Shown one piece after another: positions 10,915-19,066 of a stretch of DNA of 64,000 nt. Position 1 is the stretch's first letter. Every line of letters starts with the position of its first letter. Under the pieces are notes generated by a model. It saw nothing but the letters and a program-made list of their open reading frames with translations. It was not told the origin of the DNA and did not search any database. The DNA lies in contig NZ_JARPQB010000022.1 in NCBI RefSeq assembly GCF_029478665.1, forward strand, positions 1-64,000, in the 5' to 3' direction. Both the position numbers and the translations under genes were made by a program. Origin of the DNA: Pseudomonas entomophila (GTDB lineage: Bacteria; Pseudomonadota; Gammaproteobacteria; Pseudomonadales; Pseudomonadaceae).

Positions 10915-11862
10915 ATGCAAATCAAACTCGCCAACCCGCGCGGCTTCTGCGCGGGGGTCGACCGGGCGATCGAGATCGTCAACCGCGCCCTGGAAGTCTT
11001 CGGCCCGCCGATCTACGTGCGCCACGAAGTGGTGCACAACAAGTTCGTGGTCGAAGACCTGCGCAACCGTGGCGCGGTGTTCGTCGAAGAGCTGGACCAG
11101 GTGCCGGACGACGTCATTGTCATCTTCAGCGCCCATGGTGTGTCGCAAGCCGTGCGCCAGGAAGCCGCCGGCCGTGGCCTGAAAGTGTTCGACGCCACCT
11201 GCCCGCTGGTGACCAAGGTGCACATCGAGGTTGCCAAGTACAGCCGCGACGGCCGTGAGTGCATCCTCATCGGCCACGCCGGGCACCCGGAGGTCGAGGG
11301 CACCATGGGCCAGTACGACGCCAGCAATGGCGGCAGCATCTACCTCGTCGAGGACGAGAAGGACGTCGCCGCCCTGCAGGTGCGCAACCCCGACCACCTG
11401 GCCTTCGTCACCCAGACCACCCTGTCGATGGATGACACCAGCCGGGTGATCGACGCCCTGCGCGAACGCTTCCCGAACATCGGTGGCCCGCGCAAGGACG
11501 ATATCTGCTACGCCACGCAAAACCGCCAGGACGCCGTCAAGCAACTGGCCGACGAGTGCGACGTGGTGCTGGTGGTCGGCAGCCCCAACAGCTCCAACTC
11601 CAACCGCCTGCGCGAGCTGGCCGAGCGCATGAGCACGCCGGCCTACCTGATCGACGGCGCCGAGGACCTGCAACGCAGCTGGTTCGATGGCGTCCAGCGG
11701 ATCGGCATCACCGCCGGGGCCTCCGCCCCCGAGGTGCTGGTGCGCGGCGTGATCGACCAGCTCAAGGCCTGGGGCGCGACCGGCGCCGAAGAGCTCGATG
11801 GGCGCGAGGAGAACATCACCTTCTCCATGCCCAAGGAGCTGCGGGTGCGCTCGCTGATCTGA
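10915..11862 (+). CDS. ispH: 4-hydroxy-3-methylbut-2-enyl diphosphate reductase
   Basis: This 315-residue iron-sulfur enzyme performs the last step of the MEP isoprenoid pathway, giving IPP and DMAPP. The three cluster-binding cysteines are seen at C12 (GFCAGV), C96 (DATCPLV) and about C198 (DICYATQ), with the HPEVEGT loop near residue 126. GGGAG stands just before the ATG at 10915; the upstream in-frame start at 10897 would add six residues. The gene ends one base from the convergent FimT-like gene. Confidence 0.97.
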   Translation: MQIKLANPRGFCAGVDRAIEIVNRALEVFGPPIYVRHEVVHNKFVVEDLRNRGAVFVEELDQVPDDVIVIFSAHGVSQAVRQEAAGRGLKVFDATCPLVTKVHIEVAKYSRDGRECILIGHAGHPEVEGTMGQYDASNGGSIYLVEDEKDVAALQVRNPDHLAFVTQTTLSMDDTSRVIDALRERFPNIGGPRKDDICYATQNRQDAVKQLADECDVVLVVGSPNSSNSNRLRELAERMSTPAYLIDGAEDLQRSWFDGVQRIGITAGASAPEVLVRGVIDQLKAWGATGAEELDGREENITFSMPKELRVRSLI

Positions 11863-11863
11863 C

Positions 11864-12343
11864 TCAGGGGCCTGTGCAGCGGCGGCCCTCGTCGCTGCGC
11901 AGGCTGACCCTGCCACTGGGGCTGAGCACCACCTGGTGGTGGCTGAGCAGGGTGGCACGCTGGCAGATGTCCAGCGTGGTACCACCGAACCCTTCCCCTA
12001 GCGGTGCGCCGCGCCTGCTGAACCTCACCTCCCTGGCTGAACTCGCGGATATCCTCAGTGACCGTGCCAGCCGATGCTCGCGCAGCAGTTGCTCGTTGTG
12101 CGCCAGCGACACACGCCAACCCTTGCTCCAGTCGCCTTCCAATGGTCTGACCCGCACCACCTGTTGTCGCAACATGGCGTGGTTGCGAGCGGAACGTAGC
12201 GCTTGTGCCAGCTCCCGGGCCGTGGCCGCTTGATGAAGTGTTTCGCTGAAAGTCCTGTAGGCCGACGTACCGAGATGCATCAGAAGGCCAGCCACCGCCA
12301 GTGCGCACATCATTTGTATCAGTGTTACTCCCTGTTGCCTCAC
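11864..12343 (-). CDS. fimT: FimT/GspH-type minor pseudopilin
   Basis: The protein has about 159 residues from a GTG start at 12343, preceded by GGGAGGA. It has a prepilin-like N terminus (RQQGVTLIQMM followed by a hydrophobic helix) and a GspH/FimT-like body rich in arginine. The usual glutamate at mature position 5 is a glutamine here, which is unusual for a pilin that must enter the fibre next to others. It faces the pilV-pilW-pilX-pilE cluster, so it probably belongs to the same priming complex for type IV pili. The long upstream extension of the open frame is not coding. Confidence 0.75.
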   Translation of the reverse strand: MRQQGVTLIQMMCALAVAGLLMHLGTSAYRTFSETLHQAATARELAQALRSARNHAMLRQQVVRVRPLEGDWSKGWRVSLAHNEQLLREHRLARSLRISASSAREVRFSRRGAPLGEGFGGTTLDICQRATLLSHHQVVLSPSGRVSLRSDEGRRCTGP

Positions 12344-12452
12344 CGTGCATTCCTCCCTGGACCTGCTTCGCTGAAGCTTCCGGCTGCATGGCCGAGGGCG
12401 CCAGTCAGCCGGTTCAGGCAAATGGCGAGGAAAGCTCCCGGGAGGGCAGGGA

Positions 12453-12815
12453 ATGCAGGTGGGGGAAGCGGGCATGACACTGTTGGAGGTGTTGCTGGCG
12501 ATGGCCGTGCTGGCGCTGGGGGTATTTGCGTCAGCCGCCTTGCAACTGCGCAGCCTGCAGGTAAGCGATAGCGCGCACCTCGATGGCCAGGCCGTGCGGC
12601 TTGCCCAGAACATGCTGGAGCGGGCGAGGGCTGTCGGTTCGCTGACGGCGGGTGAAGAAGCCGCCTGGCGGTCCCAGGTGGTGGTCGTGCTGGGCCCGTC
12701 GGCCGAAGGGCGGGTGAGCCGGGCGGCGGGCGAACTGTCGCTGGAGCTTGAATGGTCGGCACCCGGTGACGCACAGCGTCCCTCGCTGAGCCTGCAGGGC
12801 AAGGTGTCGCCATGA
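12453..12815 (+). CDS. pilV: Type IV pilus minor pilin PilV
   Basis: This 120-residue prepilin has the N terminus GEAGMTLLEVLLAMAVLALG: cleavage is expected after G7, and the glutamate at mature position 5 is present. The following region (ALQLRSLQVSDSAHLDGQAVRLAQNMLERARA) is PilV-like. Minor pilins prime pilus assembly at the inner membrane. The stop overlaps the pilW start by 4 nt. A GGGGGAAG stretch lies between this ATG and the next methionine (M8, 12474), so the latter is an alternative start, though it would remove the leader. Confidence 0.85.
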   Translation: MQVGEAGMTLLEVLLAMAVLALGVFASAALQLRSLQVSDSAHLDGQAVRLAQNMLERARAVGSLTAGEEAAWRSQVVVVLGPSAEGRVSRAAGELSLELEWSAPGDAQRPSLSLQGKVSP

Positions 12816-13459
12816 GAAGGCGCCAGGACGGGCTCGGCCTGATCGAGGCCTTGCTGGCCCTTGCACTGGGGCTGCTGTTGCTGGCGGTGGCAGGCCAACT
12901 GTTCGGATCCGCCCACCAGGCTTGGCAGCTGCAAGGTGTGAAGGCGCGTCTGCAGGATGATGCCCGGCTTGTCCTGCAGCGCCTGTCGGAGGATGTCCGT
13001 ATGGCGGGTATGTTTGGCTGCTTGCGTCTGGACCCCGAGGACTTTGCCGACCCGCATACCGCCAGGGCTTTTGCCAGGCCAATCGAGATCACCGGTGACA
13101 GCCTGACGCTGGTGGGAGCCGAGCTGCCCGGTGTGCTCGGGGTTGCGGACTGGACCGTGCTGACCGACTGCCGCACCTGGGCCAGGGTCGAGGCCGGGCC
13201 GCATGCAGCAGGCCCGCAGGTCCTTGCGATACCCATTCGCCGAGTGGGCTATCGCCTGCGCAATGGCAGCCTGATGCTCACCACCAACGCCCAGCATGTC
13301 AGCCTGATCGACAACGTGCGGGCGTTCGAGGTGAGCGAAGTCGAAGCCGGTGAGGGGCTGCGTGTGGATATCCGGCTGATCCTGCACGATAGGCGGCACA
13401 GGCTGGAACAGCGCCATGAAATGAGTGTGGCCGTACGCAATCCGTGGAGCGGTGCATGA
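12812..13459 (+). CDS. pilW: Type IV pilus minor pilin PilW
   Basis: This 215-residue protein begins MRRRQDGLGLIEALLAL, with prepilin cleavage expected after G7 and E5 present, followed by a long hydrophobic helix. The segment LQRLSEDVRMAGMFGC is typical of PilW. It overlaps pilV by 4 nt and pilX by 4 nt, so the minor pilins are one operon. The N-terminal half is better conserved in character than the C-terminal half. Confidence 0.86.
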   Translation: MRRRQDGLGLIEALLALALGLLLLAVAGQLFGSAHQAWQLQGVKARLQDDARLVLQRLSEDVRMAGMFGCLRLDPEDFADPHTARAFARPIEITGDSLTLVGAELPGVLGVADWTVLTDCRTWARVEAGPHAAGPQVLAIPIRRVGYRLRNGSLMLTTNAQHVSLIDNVRAFEVSEVEAGEGLRVDIRLILHDRRHRLEQRHEMSVAVRNPWSGA

Positions 13460-13926
13460 GTGGGCAGCGAGGTGTGGTCCTGTTGACGGCGCTGACCTTG
13501 AGCCTGTTGCTAGGGCTGCTCAGCGCCATGGCGCTGCAGGAGGCGTTGTTGCAGCAGCGCCTGGCGGGCGAACAGCGGGGTACGGCGCGGGCCTTCGAGC
13601 AGGCAGAAGCGAGCCTGGTCGAAGGGGCCTTGTTGCTGCTCGATGTACCTCCGGCCTTGTGCCAGGCTTGTCTTCCACCGGGTTTGCCCGCGGGCGAGCC
13701 TGGCCGGCCTTGGTTGCGTACAGCGAGCGGGTTCGTGCTGTTGCAGGCGCTGGGGGAGAGTACGCGCGCAGCCGGGAGGCCCCAGGCGGAGGGGGTCACC
13801 CTGTTCCGGGTAACGGCCTTCAGCCGACAATCACGGGGCCGGCAGTTCCTCGAGGCGGTATATGCCGTGGACGGCCGCTTGCTCTCGGGGCGGGTCAGCT
13901 GGCGCCAACGCCTTGCGGAGCATTGA
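13456..13926 (+). CDS. pilX: Type IV pilus minor pilin PilX
   Basis: This 156-residue protein starts MSGQRGVVLLTALTLSLLLGLL, the PilX type of N terminus with cleavage after G6 and no glutamate at mature position 5, as is usual for PilX. It contains CQACLPP in the globular part. The start at 13456 overlaps the pilW stop; the in-frame ATG at 13444 would add four residues. In P. aeruginosa pilX is followed by pilY1; here pilE begins 2 nt after the stop. Confidence 0.82.
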   Translation: MSGQRGVVLLTALTLSLLLGLLSAMALQEALLQQRLAGEQRGTARAFEQAEASLVEGALLLLDVPPALCQACLPPGLPAGEPGRPWLRTASGFVLLQALGESTRAAGRPQAEGVTLFRVTAFSRQSRGRQFLEAVYAVDGRLLSGRVSWRQRLAEH

Positions 13927-13927
13927 G

Positions 13928-14326
13928 ATGCAGCGCGGCCTTGGTCTGATCGAATTATTGATTGTCGTGGCGCTGACCGGCATGCTGGCAGCCATTGCCT
14001 ACCCCAGTTACAGCGACCAGCTTCGGCGCGCCGCGCGCATCGAGGTGGTCGGCCTGCTGCAGGACGCGGCCTTGCGCCTGGAACAGCACCGTGCGCGCGT
14101 TGGTGAGTACGCTGACAACGAGCAGTTGACCACGCCGCTGCCGGCCGGCAATCGCTATTACCGGCTCCAGGTCCGGCGCGACAGCGAAGCGTTCGTGTTT
14201 CTCGCCATTCGCCTGCCGGATGCCCTGATGGCGCACGACCGATGCGGTGACTTCCAGCTTGAGCACACGGGCGTGCGCGGTAATCCGGGCGGCAGCGAAG
14301 AGGCTGTGGCTTGCTGGGGAAGCTGA
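13928..14326 (+). CDS. pilE: Type IV pilus minor pilin PilE
   Basis: This 132-residue pilin has MQRGLGLIELLIVVALTGML at its start (cleavage after G4, E5 present) and AYPSYSDQLRRAARIE in the helix, typical of PilE. A cysteine pair near the end (CGDF and ACWGS) may form the D-region disulfide. It is the last gene of the pilV-pilW-pilX-pilE run. The start at 13928 is preferred over the upstream in-frame ATG at 13862, which lies within pilX. Confidence 0.86.
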   Translation: MQRGLGLIELLIVVALTGMLAAIAYPSYSDQLRRAARIEVVGLLQDAALRLEQHRARVGEYADNEQLTTPLPAGNRYYRLQVRRDSEAFVFLAIRLPDALMAHDRCGDFQLEHTGVRGNPGGSEEAVACWGS

Positions 14327-14379
14327 AGATCAGAAGGTGCCCGCGCACCGTGGAATTACTTCAGGTGTTGGATCGAACG

Positions 14380-15477
14380 ATGAGCAAGCAAGTAGTGATT
14401 GTCGGCGGCGGTGTCATTGGCCTGCTGACGGCGTTCAACCTGGCGGCCGAGGTCGACCGGGTGGTGGTGTGCGACCAGGGCGAAGTGGGCCGGGAGTCGT
14501 CCTGGGCCGGTGGTGGCATCGTCTCGCCCCTGTATCCGTGGCGCTACAGCCCGGCGGTGACCGCGCTGGCGCACTGGTCGCAGGACTTTTATCCACAGCT
14601 GGGCGAGCGCCTGTTCGCCAGCACCGGGGTCGACCCCGAAGTACACACCACTGGGCTCTACTGGCTGGACCTGGACGATGAAGCCGAGGCGCTGGCCTGG
14701 GCTGCCCGGGAACAGCGGCCGTTGAGTGCGGTGGATATTTCGGCGGCCTACGATGCGGTACCAGTGCTTGGGCCGGGCTACCGGCACGCGATCTACATGG
14801 CGGGGGTGGCCAATGTGCGTAACCCGCGCCTGGTCAAGTCGCTCAAGGCCGCGCTGCAGGCGCTACCCAACGTCACCCTGCGCGAGCACTGCCAGGTCAC
14901 CGGTTTCGAGCGCAATGGCGGGCGTGTCACCGGCGTACGGACCGATGATGGCGTGCTGGCCGCCGATGAGGTGGTGCTCAGTGCTGGCGCCTGGAGTGGC
15001 GATCTGCTGAAAACGCTGGGGTTGGAACTGCCGGTCGAGCCGGTGAAGGGCCAGATGATCCTGTTCAAGTGCGCCGAGGACTTCCTCCCCAGCATGGTCC
15101 TGGCCAAGGGGCGCTACGCGATCCCGCGCCGTGATGGGCACATCCTGGTGGGCAGCACCCTGGAGCACGCCGGATATGACAAGACCCCGACCGAGGATGC
15201 ACTGGAGAGCCTGAAGGCGTCGGCCATCGAGCTGTTGCCGGCATTGGCCGATGCCGAGGTTGTCGGGCACTGGGCGGGTTTGCGGCCGGGGTCGCCTGAA
15301 GGTATCCCGTATATCGGCGCGGTGCCGGGGCATCAAGGGCTGTGGTTGAACTGCGGCCATTACCGCAACGGCCTGGTGCTGGCGCCGGCATCGTGCCAGC
15401 TGTTCGGCGATCTGCTGCTTGGGCGCGAGCCGATCATTGACCCGGCCCCCTATTCGCCAGAGGGGCGGTTGCTTTGA
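14380..15477 (+). CDS. thiO: Glycine oxidase ThiO (FAD-dependent)
   Basis: This 365-residue protein has an N-terminal FAD-binding motif (VVIVGGGVIGLL) and a DAO-type fold with ESSWAGGGIVSPLYPWRY and a C-terminal GHYRNGLVLAP motif, characteristic of ThiO. The enzyme oxidises glycine to iminoglycine for the thiazole moiety of thiamine. It starts 53 nt after pilE. The start at 14380 is chosen because the FAD motif follows directly; an in-frame ATG at 14311 lies within pilE. Confidence 0.9.
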   Translation: MSKQVVIVGGGVIGLLTAFNLAAEVDRVVVCDQGEVGRESSWAGGGIVSPLYPWRYSPAVTALAHWSQDFYPQLGERLFASTGVDPEVHTTGLYWLDLDDEAEALAWAAREQRPLSAVDISAAYDAVPVLGPGYRHAIYMAGVANVRNPRLVKSLKAALQALPNVTLREHCQVTGFERNGGRVTGVRTDDGVLAADEVVLSAGAWSGDLLKTLGLELPVEPVKGQMILFKCAEDFLPSMVLAKGRYAIPRRDGHILVGSTLEHAGYDKTPTEDALESLKASAIELLPALADAEVVGHWAGLRPGSPEGIPYIGAVPGHQGLWLNCGHYRNGLVLAPASCQLFGDLLLGREPIIDPAPYSPEGRLL

Positions 15478-15508
15478 GCTGTTGAAGTTCTGGCTCGATG
15501 CGCACTTT

Positions 15509-15592
15509 GTAGGAGCCGGAGCCGGAAAACCTGGCAACGCGGTACATGGCACCGGCTTTGCCGGTGTTCGCCAGCAAGGCTGGCTCCTACAG
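15509..15592. repeat. REP-type inverted pair
   Basis: TGTAGGAGCCGGAGCCGG and AAGGCTGGCTCCTACAG face each other with CCGGCTTTGCCGG between them, in the gap between the convergent thiO and the small minus-strand gene. Confidence 0.8.
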
Positions 15593-15619
15593 GTTGCGGT
15601 AAGGTTAGCCTTGGATTGC

Positions 15620-15850
15620 TCAGCGTTGCTGGCCTGGCCCCTGCTGCAAATGCTGTTGGCTGCAATACCATTCCTTGCCCTGCTGCAACGCCCGGTCGTT
15701 GGGCAGGTGCACGCCGCAATGGGCGCAGCGCACCATCTTCAGCGGGTCCTCCAGCCGTGGTTCGGCGGGGGACTGCTGGCTGGTCTTGAACTTGCGCCAC
15801 AGCCAGAACGCGGCGGCGATCAGGGCGATCCAGAAAAGTAGGCGAACCAT
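15620..15850 (-). CDS. Small conserved protein with N-terminal membrane helix and CxxC/CxxxH-like motif
   Basis: The 76-residue product begins with a hydrophobic helix (VRLLFWIALIAAAFWLWRKF) and ends in a zinc-ribbon-like domain with MVRCAHCGVHLPND and EWYCSQQH. This is the PP0621-type small protein known from pseudomonads; the name comes from recognition of the motif, not from a search. No function is known. It lies upstream of the bamD terminator and points toward thiO. Confidence 0.75.
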   Translation of the reverse strand: MVRLLFWIALIAAAFWLWRKFKTSQQSPAEPRLEDPLKMVRCAHCGVHLPNDRALQQGKEWYCSQQHLQQGPGQQR

Positions 15851-15903
15851 GGTGTCCAGCTTGTCGAGAAAAGAAGCCGACAGTCTAGGACGCAGACAAT
15901 AAA

Positions 15904-15928
15904 AAAGGGAGGCCTCAGGCCTCCCTTT
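15904..15928. terminator. Bidirectional terminator after bamD
   Basis: AAAGGGAGGCC and GGCCTCCCTTT pair around a TCA loop, with A and T runs on both sides. It lies directly after the bamD stop on the minus strand and just upstream of the start of the small minus-strand gene. Confidence 0.9.
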
Positions 15929-15944
15929 CTTTTAGCGCTTGCGG

Positions 15945-16964
15945 TCAGTCGAACAGACCGAAGGTCATGTAGCTGAACCACGAACGGTCCTGCTCGGCTT
16001 CCTTCGGGCCGGCCGGCAGGATCGGGTCGCCGTTCTCGTCCTTGGGCAGCAGCTCTTCCGGCATTTCCGAACGGGCGTCCTGGAACTGCTTGACCACGTC
16101 CTGGTTGGCGCGGGTCTCACCAGGTGGAAGCGGGGTCTTGGTATCGATCAGGCCCAAAGTAGCCTTCGACAACCAGGAGCGGTTGCCGTTCTCGTCCTGT
16201 TTGACCACGAACTGGCCATCGACCAGGCTCGGGTGGTCCGGGTAGTTGAGCTTGAGGGTCTCGAGGCTGGTGGCGGCCAGCTCGTCCAGGTGCATGTGCT
16301 GGTACGACTCGACCATCACCGCCAGGCCATCACCCACCGACGGGGTTTCCTGGAAGTTCTCGACCACGTAGCGGCCACGGTTGGCGGCGGCTACATAGGC
16401 CTCACGGCTGAGGTAGTAGTTGGCCACGTGGATTTCGTAGGAGGCCAGCAGGTTGCGCAGGTAGATCATGCGCTGCTTGGCATCCGGCGAGTAACGGCTG
16501 TTGGGGAAGCGGCTGGTGAGCTGGGCGAACTCGTTGTACGAGTCGCGGGCCGCGCCCGGGTCACGCTTGGTCATGTCCAGCGGCAGGAAGCGCGCCAGCA
16601 GGCCGCGGTCCTGGTCGAACGAGGTCAGGCCTTTCAGATAGTAGGCGTAGTCGACGTTCGGGTGCTGCGGGTGCAGGCGGATGAAGCGCTCGGCGGCGGA
16701 CTTGGCGGCCTCGGGCTCGGAGTTCTTGTAGTTGGCGTAGATCAGCTCGAGCTGGGCCTGGTCGGCGTAGCGGCCGAACGGGTAGCGCGACTCCAGGGCC
16801 TTGAGCTTGTTCACGGCGCTGGTGTAGCTGGAGTTGTCCAGGTCGGCCTGCGCCTGCTGGTACAGCTCGGCCTCGCTGAGGTTCTCGTCAATGACTTCCT
16901 TGTTCGAGGAACAGGCAGCGGTGAGCCCGAGGATGGCGATCAGCAGCAGGTGTTTCACTTGCAT
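15945..16964 (-). CDS. bamD: Outer-membrane assembly lipoprotein BamD
   Basis: This 339-residue lipoprotein has a signal peptide with the lipobox LTAAC (C18) and a run of TPR helices, including [19 protein letters not shown] and [21 protein letters not shown]. BamD is an essential partner of BamA in beta-barrel insertion. The C-terminal extension rich in charged residues is common in pseudomonads. The start at 16964 is set by the signal peptide; 28 upstream in-frame codons are not coding. It is divergent from rluD. Confidence 0.95.
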   Translation of the reverse strand: MQVKHLLLIAILGLTAACSSNKEVIDENLSEAELYQQAQADLDNSSYTSAVNKLKALESRYPFGRYADQAQLELIYANYKNSEPEAAKSAAERFIRLHPQHPNVDYAYYLKGLTSFDQDRGLLARFLPLDMTKRDPGAARDSYNEFAQLTSRFPNSRYSPDAKQRMIYLRNLLASYEIHVANYYLSREAYVAAANRGRYVVENFQETPSVGDGLAVMVESYQHMHLDELAATSLETLKLNYPDHPSLVDGQFVVKQDENGNRSWLSKATLGLIDTKTPLPPGETRANQDVVKQFQDARSEMPEELLPKDENGDPILPAGPKEAEQDRSWFSYMTFGLFD

Positions 16965-17113
16965 GGCGGCTTGCGTCCCTTTGACGGCCGCTGTCTTGGG
17001 CGGTGCCGTCCTGTTATGATGAGCGCCCCCGGCCAAACCCCGGGGCAAAAGAAGCCGTATTTAACCACAAGCGCGCAGCCGAAACCAAAGGCTGAACGCC
17101 CGTCGATTCGAGC

Positions 17114-18076
17114 ATGTCCGAGATCATTCAACTTAGCGCAGAGGTCCCGTCCGAACTGGGCGGCCAACGCCTCGACCAGGTCGCCGCCCAATTGTTCTCC
17201 GAGTACTCGCGCTCGCGCCTGTCATCGTGGATCAAAGATGGCCGCCTGACCGTCGATGGCGCGGTGCTGCGGCCGCGCGACACCGTCCACACTGGCTCCA
17301 TCCTCGCCCTCGAGGCCGAGCAGGAAGCCCAGGGCGAATGGGTGGCCCAGGACATCGAGCTGGACATCGTCTATGAAGACGACCAGATCCTGGTGATCAA
17401 CAAGCCCGCCGGGCTGGTGGTCCACCCGGCGGCCGGTCACCCCGACGGCACCCTGCTCAATGCCCTGCTGCACCATGTGCCGGACATCATCAACGTGCCG
17501 CGCGCCGGTATCGTGCACCGTCTGGACAAGGACACCACCGGCCTGATGGTGGTGGCCAAGACCCTGCAGGCGCAAACCAACCTGGTCGACCAGTTGCAGA
17601 AGCGTTCGGTCAGCCGCATCTACGAGTGCATCGTGGTCGGCGTGGTGATCGCCGGTGGCAAGATCGACGCCCCGATCGGCCGCCATGGTGGCGAGCGCCA
17701 GCGCATGGCGGTCACTGACGGCGGCAAGCCGGCCGTCAGCCACTACCGCGTGCTCAAGCGCTTCCGCTCGCACACCCATGTGCGGGTCAAGCTGGAAACC
17801 GGCCGCACCCACCAGATCCGCGTGCACATGGCGCATGTCGGTTATCCGTTGGTCGGCGACCAGACGTATGGCGTGCGCTTCCGCATTCCACCGGCCGCCA
17901 GCGTGGCCATGGTCGAGGCGGTGAAGAACTTCCCGCGCCAGGCCCTGCATGCGCGCTTCCTGGCCTTGGACCACCCGACCACCGGTGAACGCATGGAATG
18001 GGCTTCGCCGCTGCCGGACGATTTCCTCTGGCTGCTGTCGCTGCTCAACGATGACCGCGAGAGCTTCATCGGATGA
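17114..18076 (+). CDS. rluD: 23S rRNA pseudouridine synthase RluD
   Basis: This 320-residue protein has an N-terminal S4 RNA-binding domain (GQRLDQVAAQLFSEYSRSRL) and the RluA-family catalytic motif HRLDKDTTGLMV, with the catalytic aspartate near residue 138. RluD modifies helix 69 of 23S rRNA (positions 1911, 1915 and 1917 in E. coli). The stop overlaps the pgeF start by 4 nt. The divergent bamD / rluD-pgeF-clpB arrangement is conserved in gammaproteobacteria. Confidence 0.95.
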   Translation: MSEIIQLSAEVPSELGGQRLDQVAAQLFSEYSRSRLSSWIKDGRLTVDGAVLRPRDTVHTGSILALEAEQEAQGEWVAQDIELDIVYEDDQILVINKPAGLVVHPAAGHPDGTLLNALLHHVPDIINVPRAGIVHRLDKDTTGLMVVAKTLQAQTNLVDQLQKRSVSRIYECIVVGVVIAGGKIDAPIGRHGGERQRMAVTDGGKPAVSHYRVLKRFRSHTHVRVKLETGRTHQIRVHMAHVGYPLVGDQTYGVRFRIPPAASVAMVEAVKNFPRQALHARFLALDHPTTGERMEWASPLPDDFLWLLSLLNDDRESFIG

Positions 18077-18810
18077 GCGGCCTGACGCAGTCGCTGATCA
18101 TCCCCGACTGGCCGGCTCCGGCCTCGGTTCGCGCCTGCGTCACCACCCGCGAGGGCGGCGTCAGCCTGCCGCCCTACGCATCTTTCAATCTCGGCGACCA
18201 TGTGGGCGATGACCCGCAGGCGGTTGCCGAGAACCGTCGCCGCCTCAGCGATGAGTTCGCCATCCAGCCCGCCTGGCTCAAGCAAGTGCATGGATTGGTG
18301 GTGGCCGACGCCGACCCCACCGTGGTCGCCGAAGCCGACGCCAGCTGGACCGACCAGCCCGGCATCGCCTGCACCGTGATGACCGCCGACTGCCTGCCCG
18401 TGTTGTTCTGCGACCGTGCGGGCACCCGTGTAGCGGCTGCCCATGCCGGCTGGCGGGGGTTGGCCGGTGGCGTGCTGGAAGCCACCCTCGAGCGCCTGGC
18501 CCTGCCGGCTGAAGAGGTACTGGTGTGGTTGGGGCCGGCGATTGGGCCGCGGGCGTTCGAAGTCGGCCTGGAAGTACGCGATGCCTTTACGGCCGTGCAT
18601 CCTGAAGCGGCTGATGCCTTCGTGGCGGGCGAGCGTCCGGGCAAGCTGATGGCCGACATTTACAAGCTGGCGCGCATTCGCCTGGCGGCGCGCGGCGTCA
18701 CGGCTGTTTATGGCGGTGGGTTGTGCACGGTCAGCGACCCGCGCTTCTTCTCTTATCGCCGCACCCCGCAGGGTGGGCGTTTCGCTTCGTTGGTCTGGTT
18801 GCAGCCGTAA
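18073..18810 (+). CDS. pgeF: Multicopper polyphenol oxidase-like / peptidoglycan-editing factor PgeF (YfiH)
   Basis: This 245-residue protein belongs to the laccase-domain family formerly DUF152. Visible signatures are VHG near the middle, TADCLPVLFCD and AAHAGWRGLAGGVLE, which carry the conserved Cys/His residues. Members have been linked to purine-nucleoside phosphorolysis and to correcting UDP-MurNAc with a wrong first residue. It overlaps rluD by 4 nt and precedes clpB, as in E. coli. Confidence 0.92.
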   Translation: MSGLTQSLIIPDWPAPASVRACVTTREGGVSLPPYASFNLGDHVGDDPQAVAENRRRLSDEFAIQPAWLKQVHGLVVADADPTVVAEADASWTDQPGIACTVMTADCLPVLFCDRAGTRVAAAHAGWRGLAGGVLEATLERLALPAEEVLVWLGPAIGPRAFEVGLEVRDAFTAVHPEAADAFVAGERPGKLMADIYKLARIRLAARGVTAVYGGGLCTVSDPRFFSYRRTPQGGRFASLVWLQP

Positions 18811-18816
18811 GGACGC

Positions 18817-18921
18817 CGGGGGCTGCTTTGCAGCCCTTTCGCGGCTAAAGCCGCTCCTACAGAGGAGCGCAATCCTCTGTAGGAGCGGCTTTAGCCGCGA
18901 AAGGGGCGCAAAGCGCCCCCA
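18817..18921. repeat. REP-type inverted pair
   Basis: CGCGGCTAAAGCCGCTCCTACAG and CTGTAGGAGCGGCTTTAGCCGCG are near-perfect reverse complements around AGGAGCGCAATC, in the gap between pgeF and clpB. Confidence 0.85.
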
Positions 18922-18961
18922 GCCATTCCCCCGCCTGCTGACGCCTGTCAACCCCGCTACG

Positions 18962-18990
18962 CTTGAATCTTCCAGAATCAGCCTTATCTA
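18962..18990 (+). promoter_or_regulatory. Candidate heat-shock (sigma-32) promoter of clpB
   Basis: CTTGAA (18962-18967) is followed after 14 nt by CCTTATCTA. The first box matches the RpoH -35 consensus CTTGAA fully, and the second is a partial match to CCCCATnT. It stands about 77 nt before the clpB ATG. Sigma-32 control of clpB is well established in gammaproteobacteria; this exact site is inferred. Confidence 0.55.
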
Positions 18991-19066
18991 TTGGTCATCT
19001 CAGGCAGGTTCATCATTACAGGTGCTGTCCATCGCTCCGCCTGCCCTTTAAAGGAAGGTATCCCCC

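Noticed and set aside
15939-17249. Plus-strand frame opposite bamD
   Set aside because: Low-complexity Val/Gly/Leu shadow; bamD has signal peptide, lipobox and TPRs.
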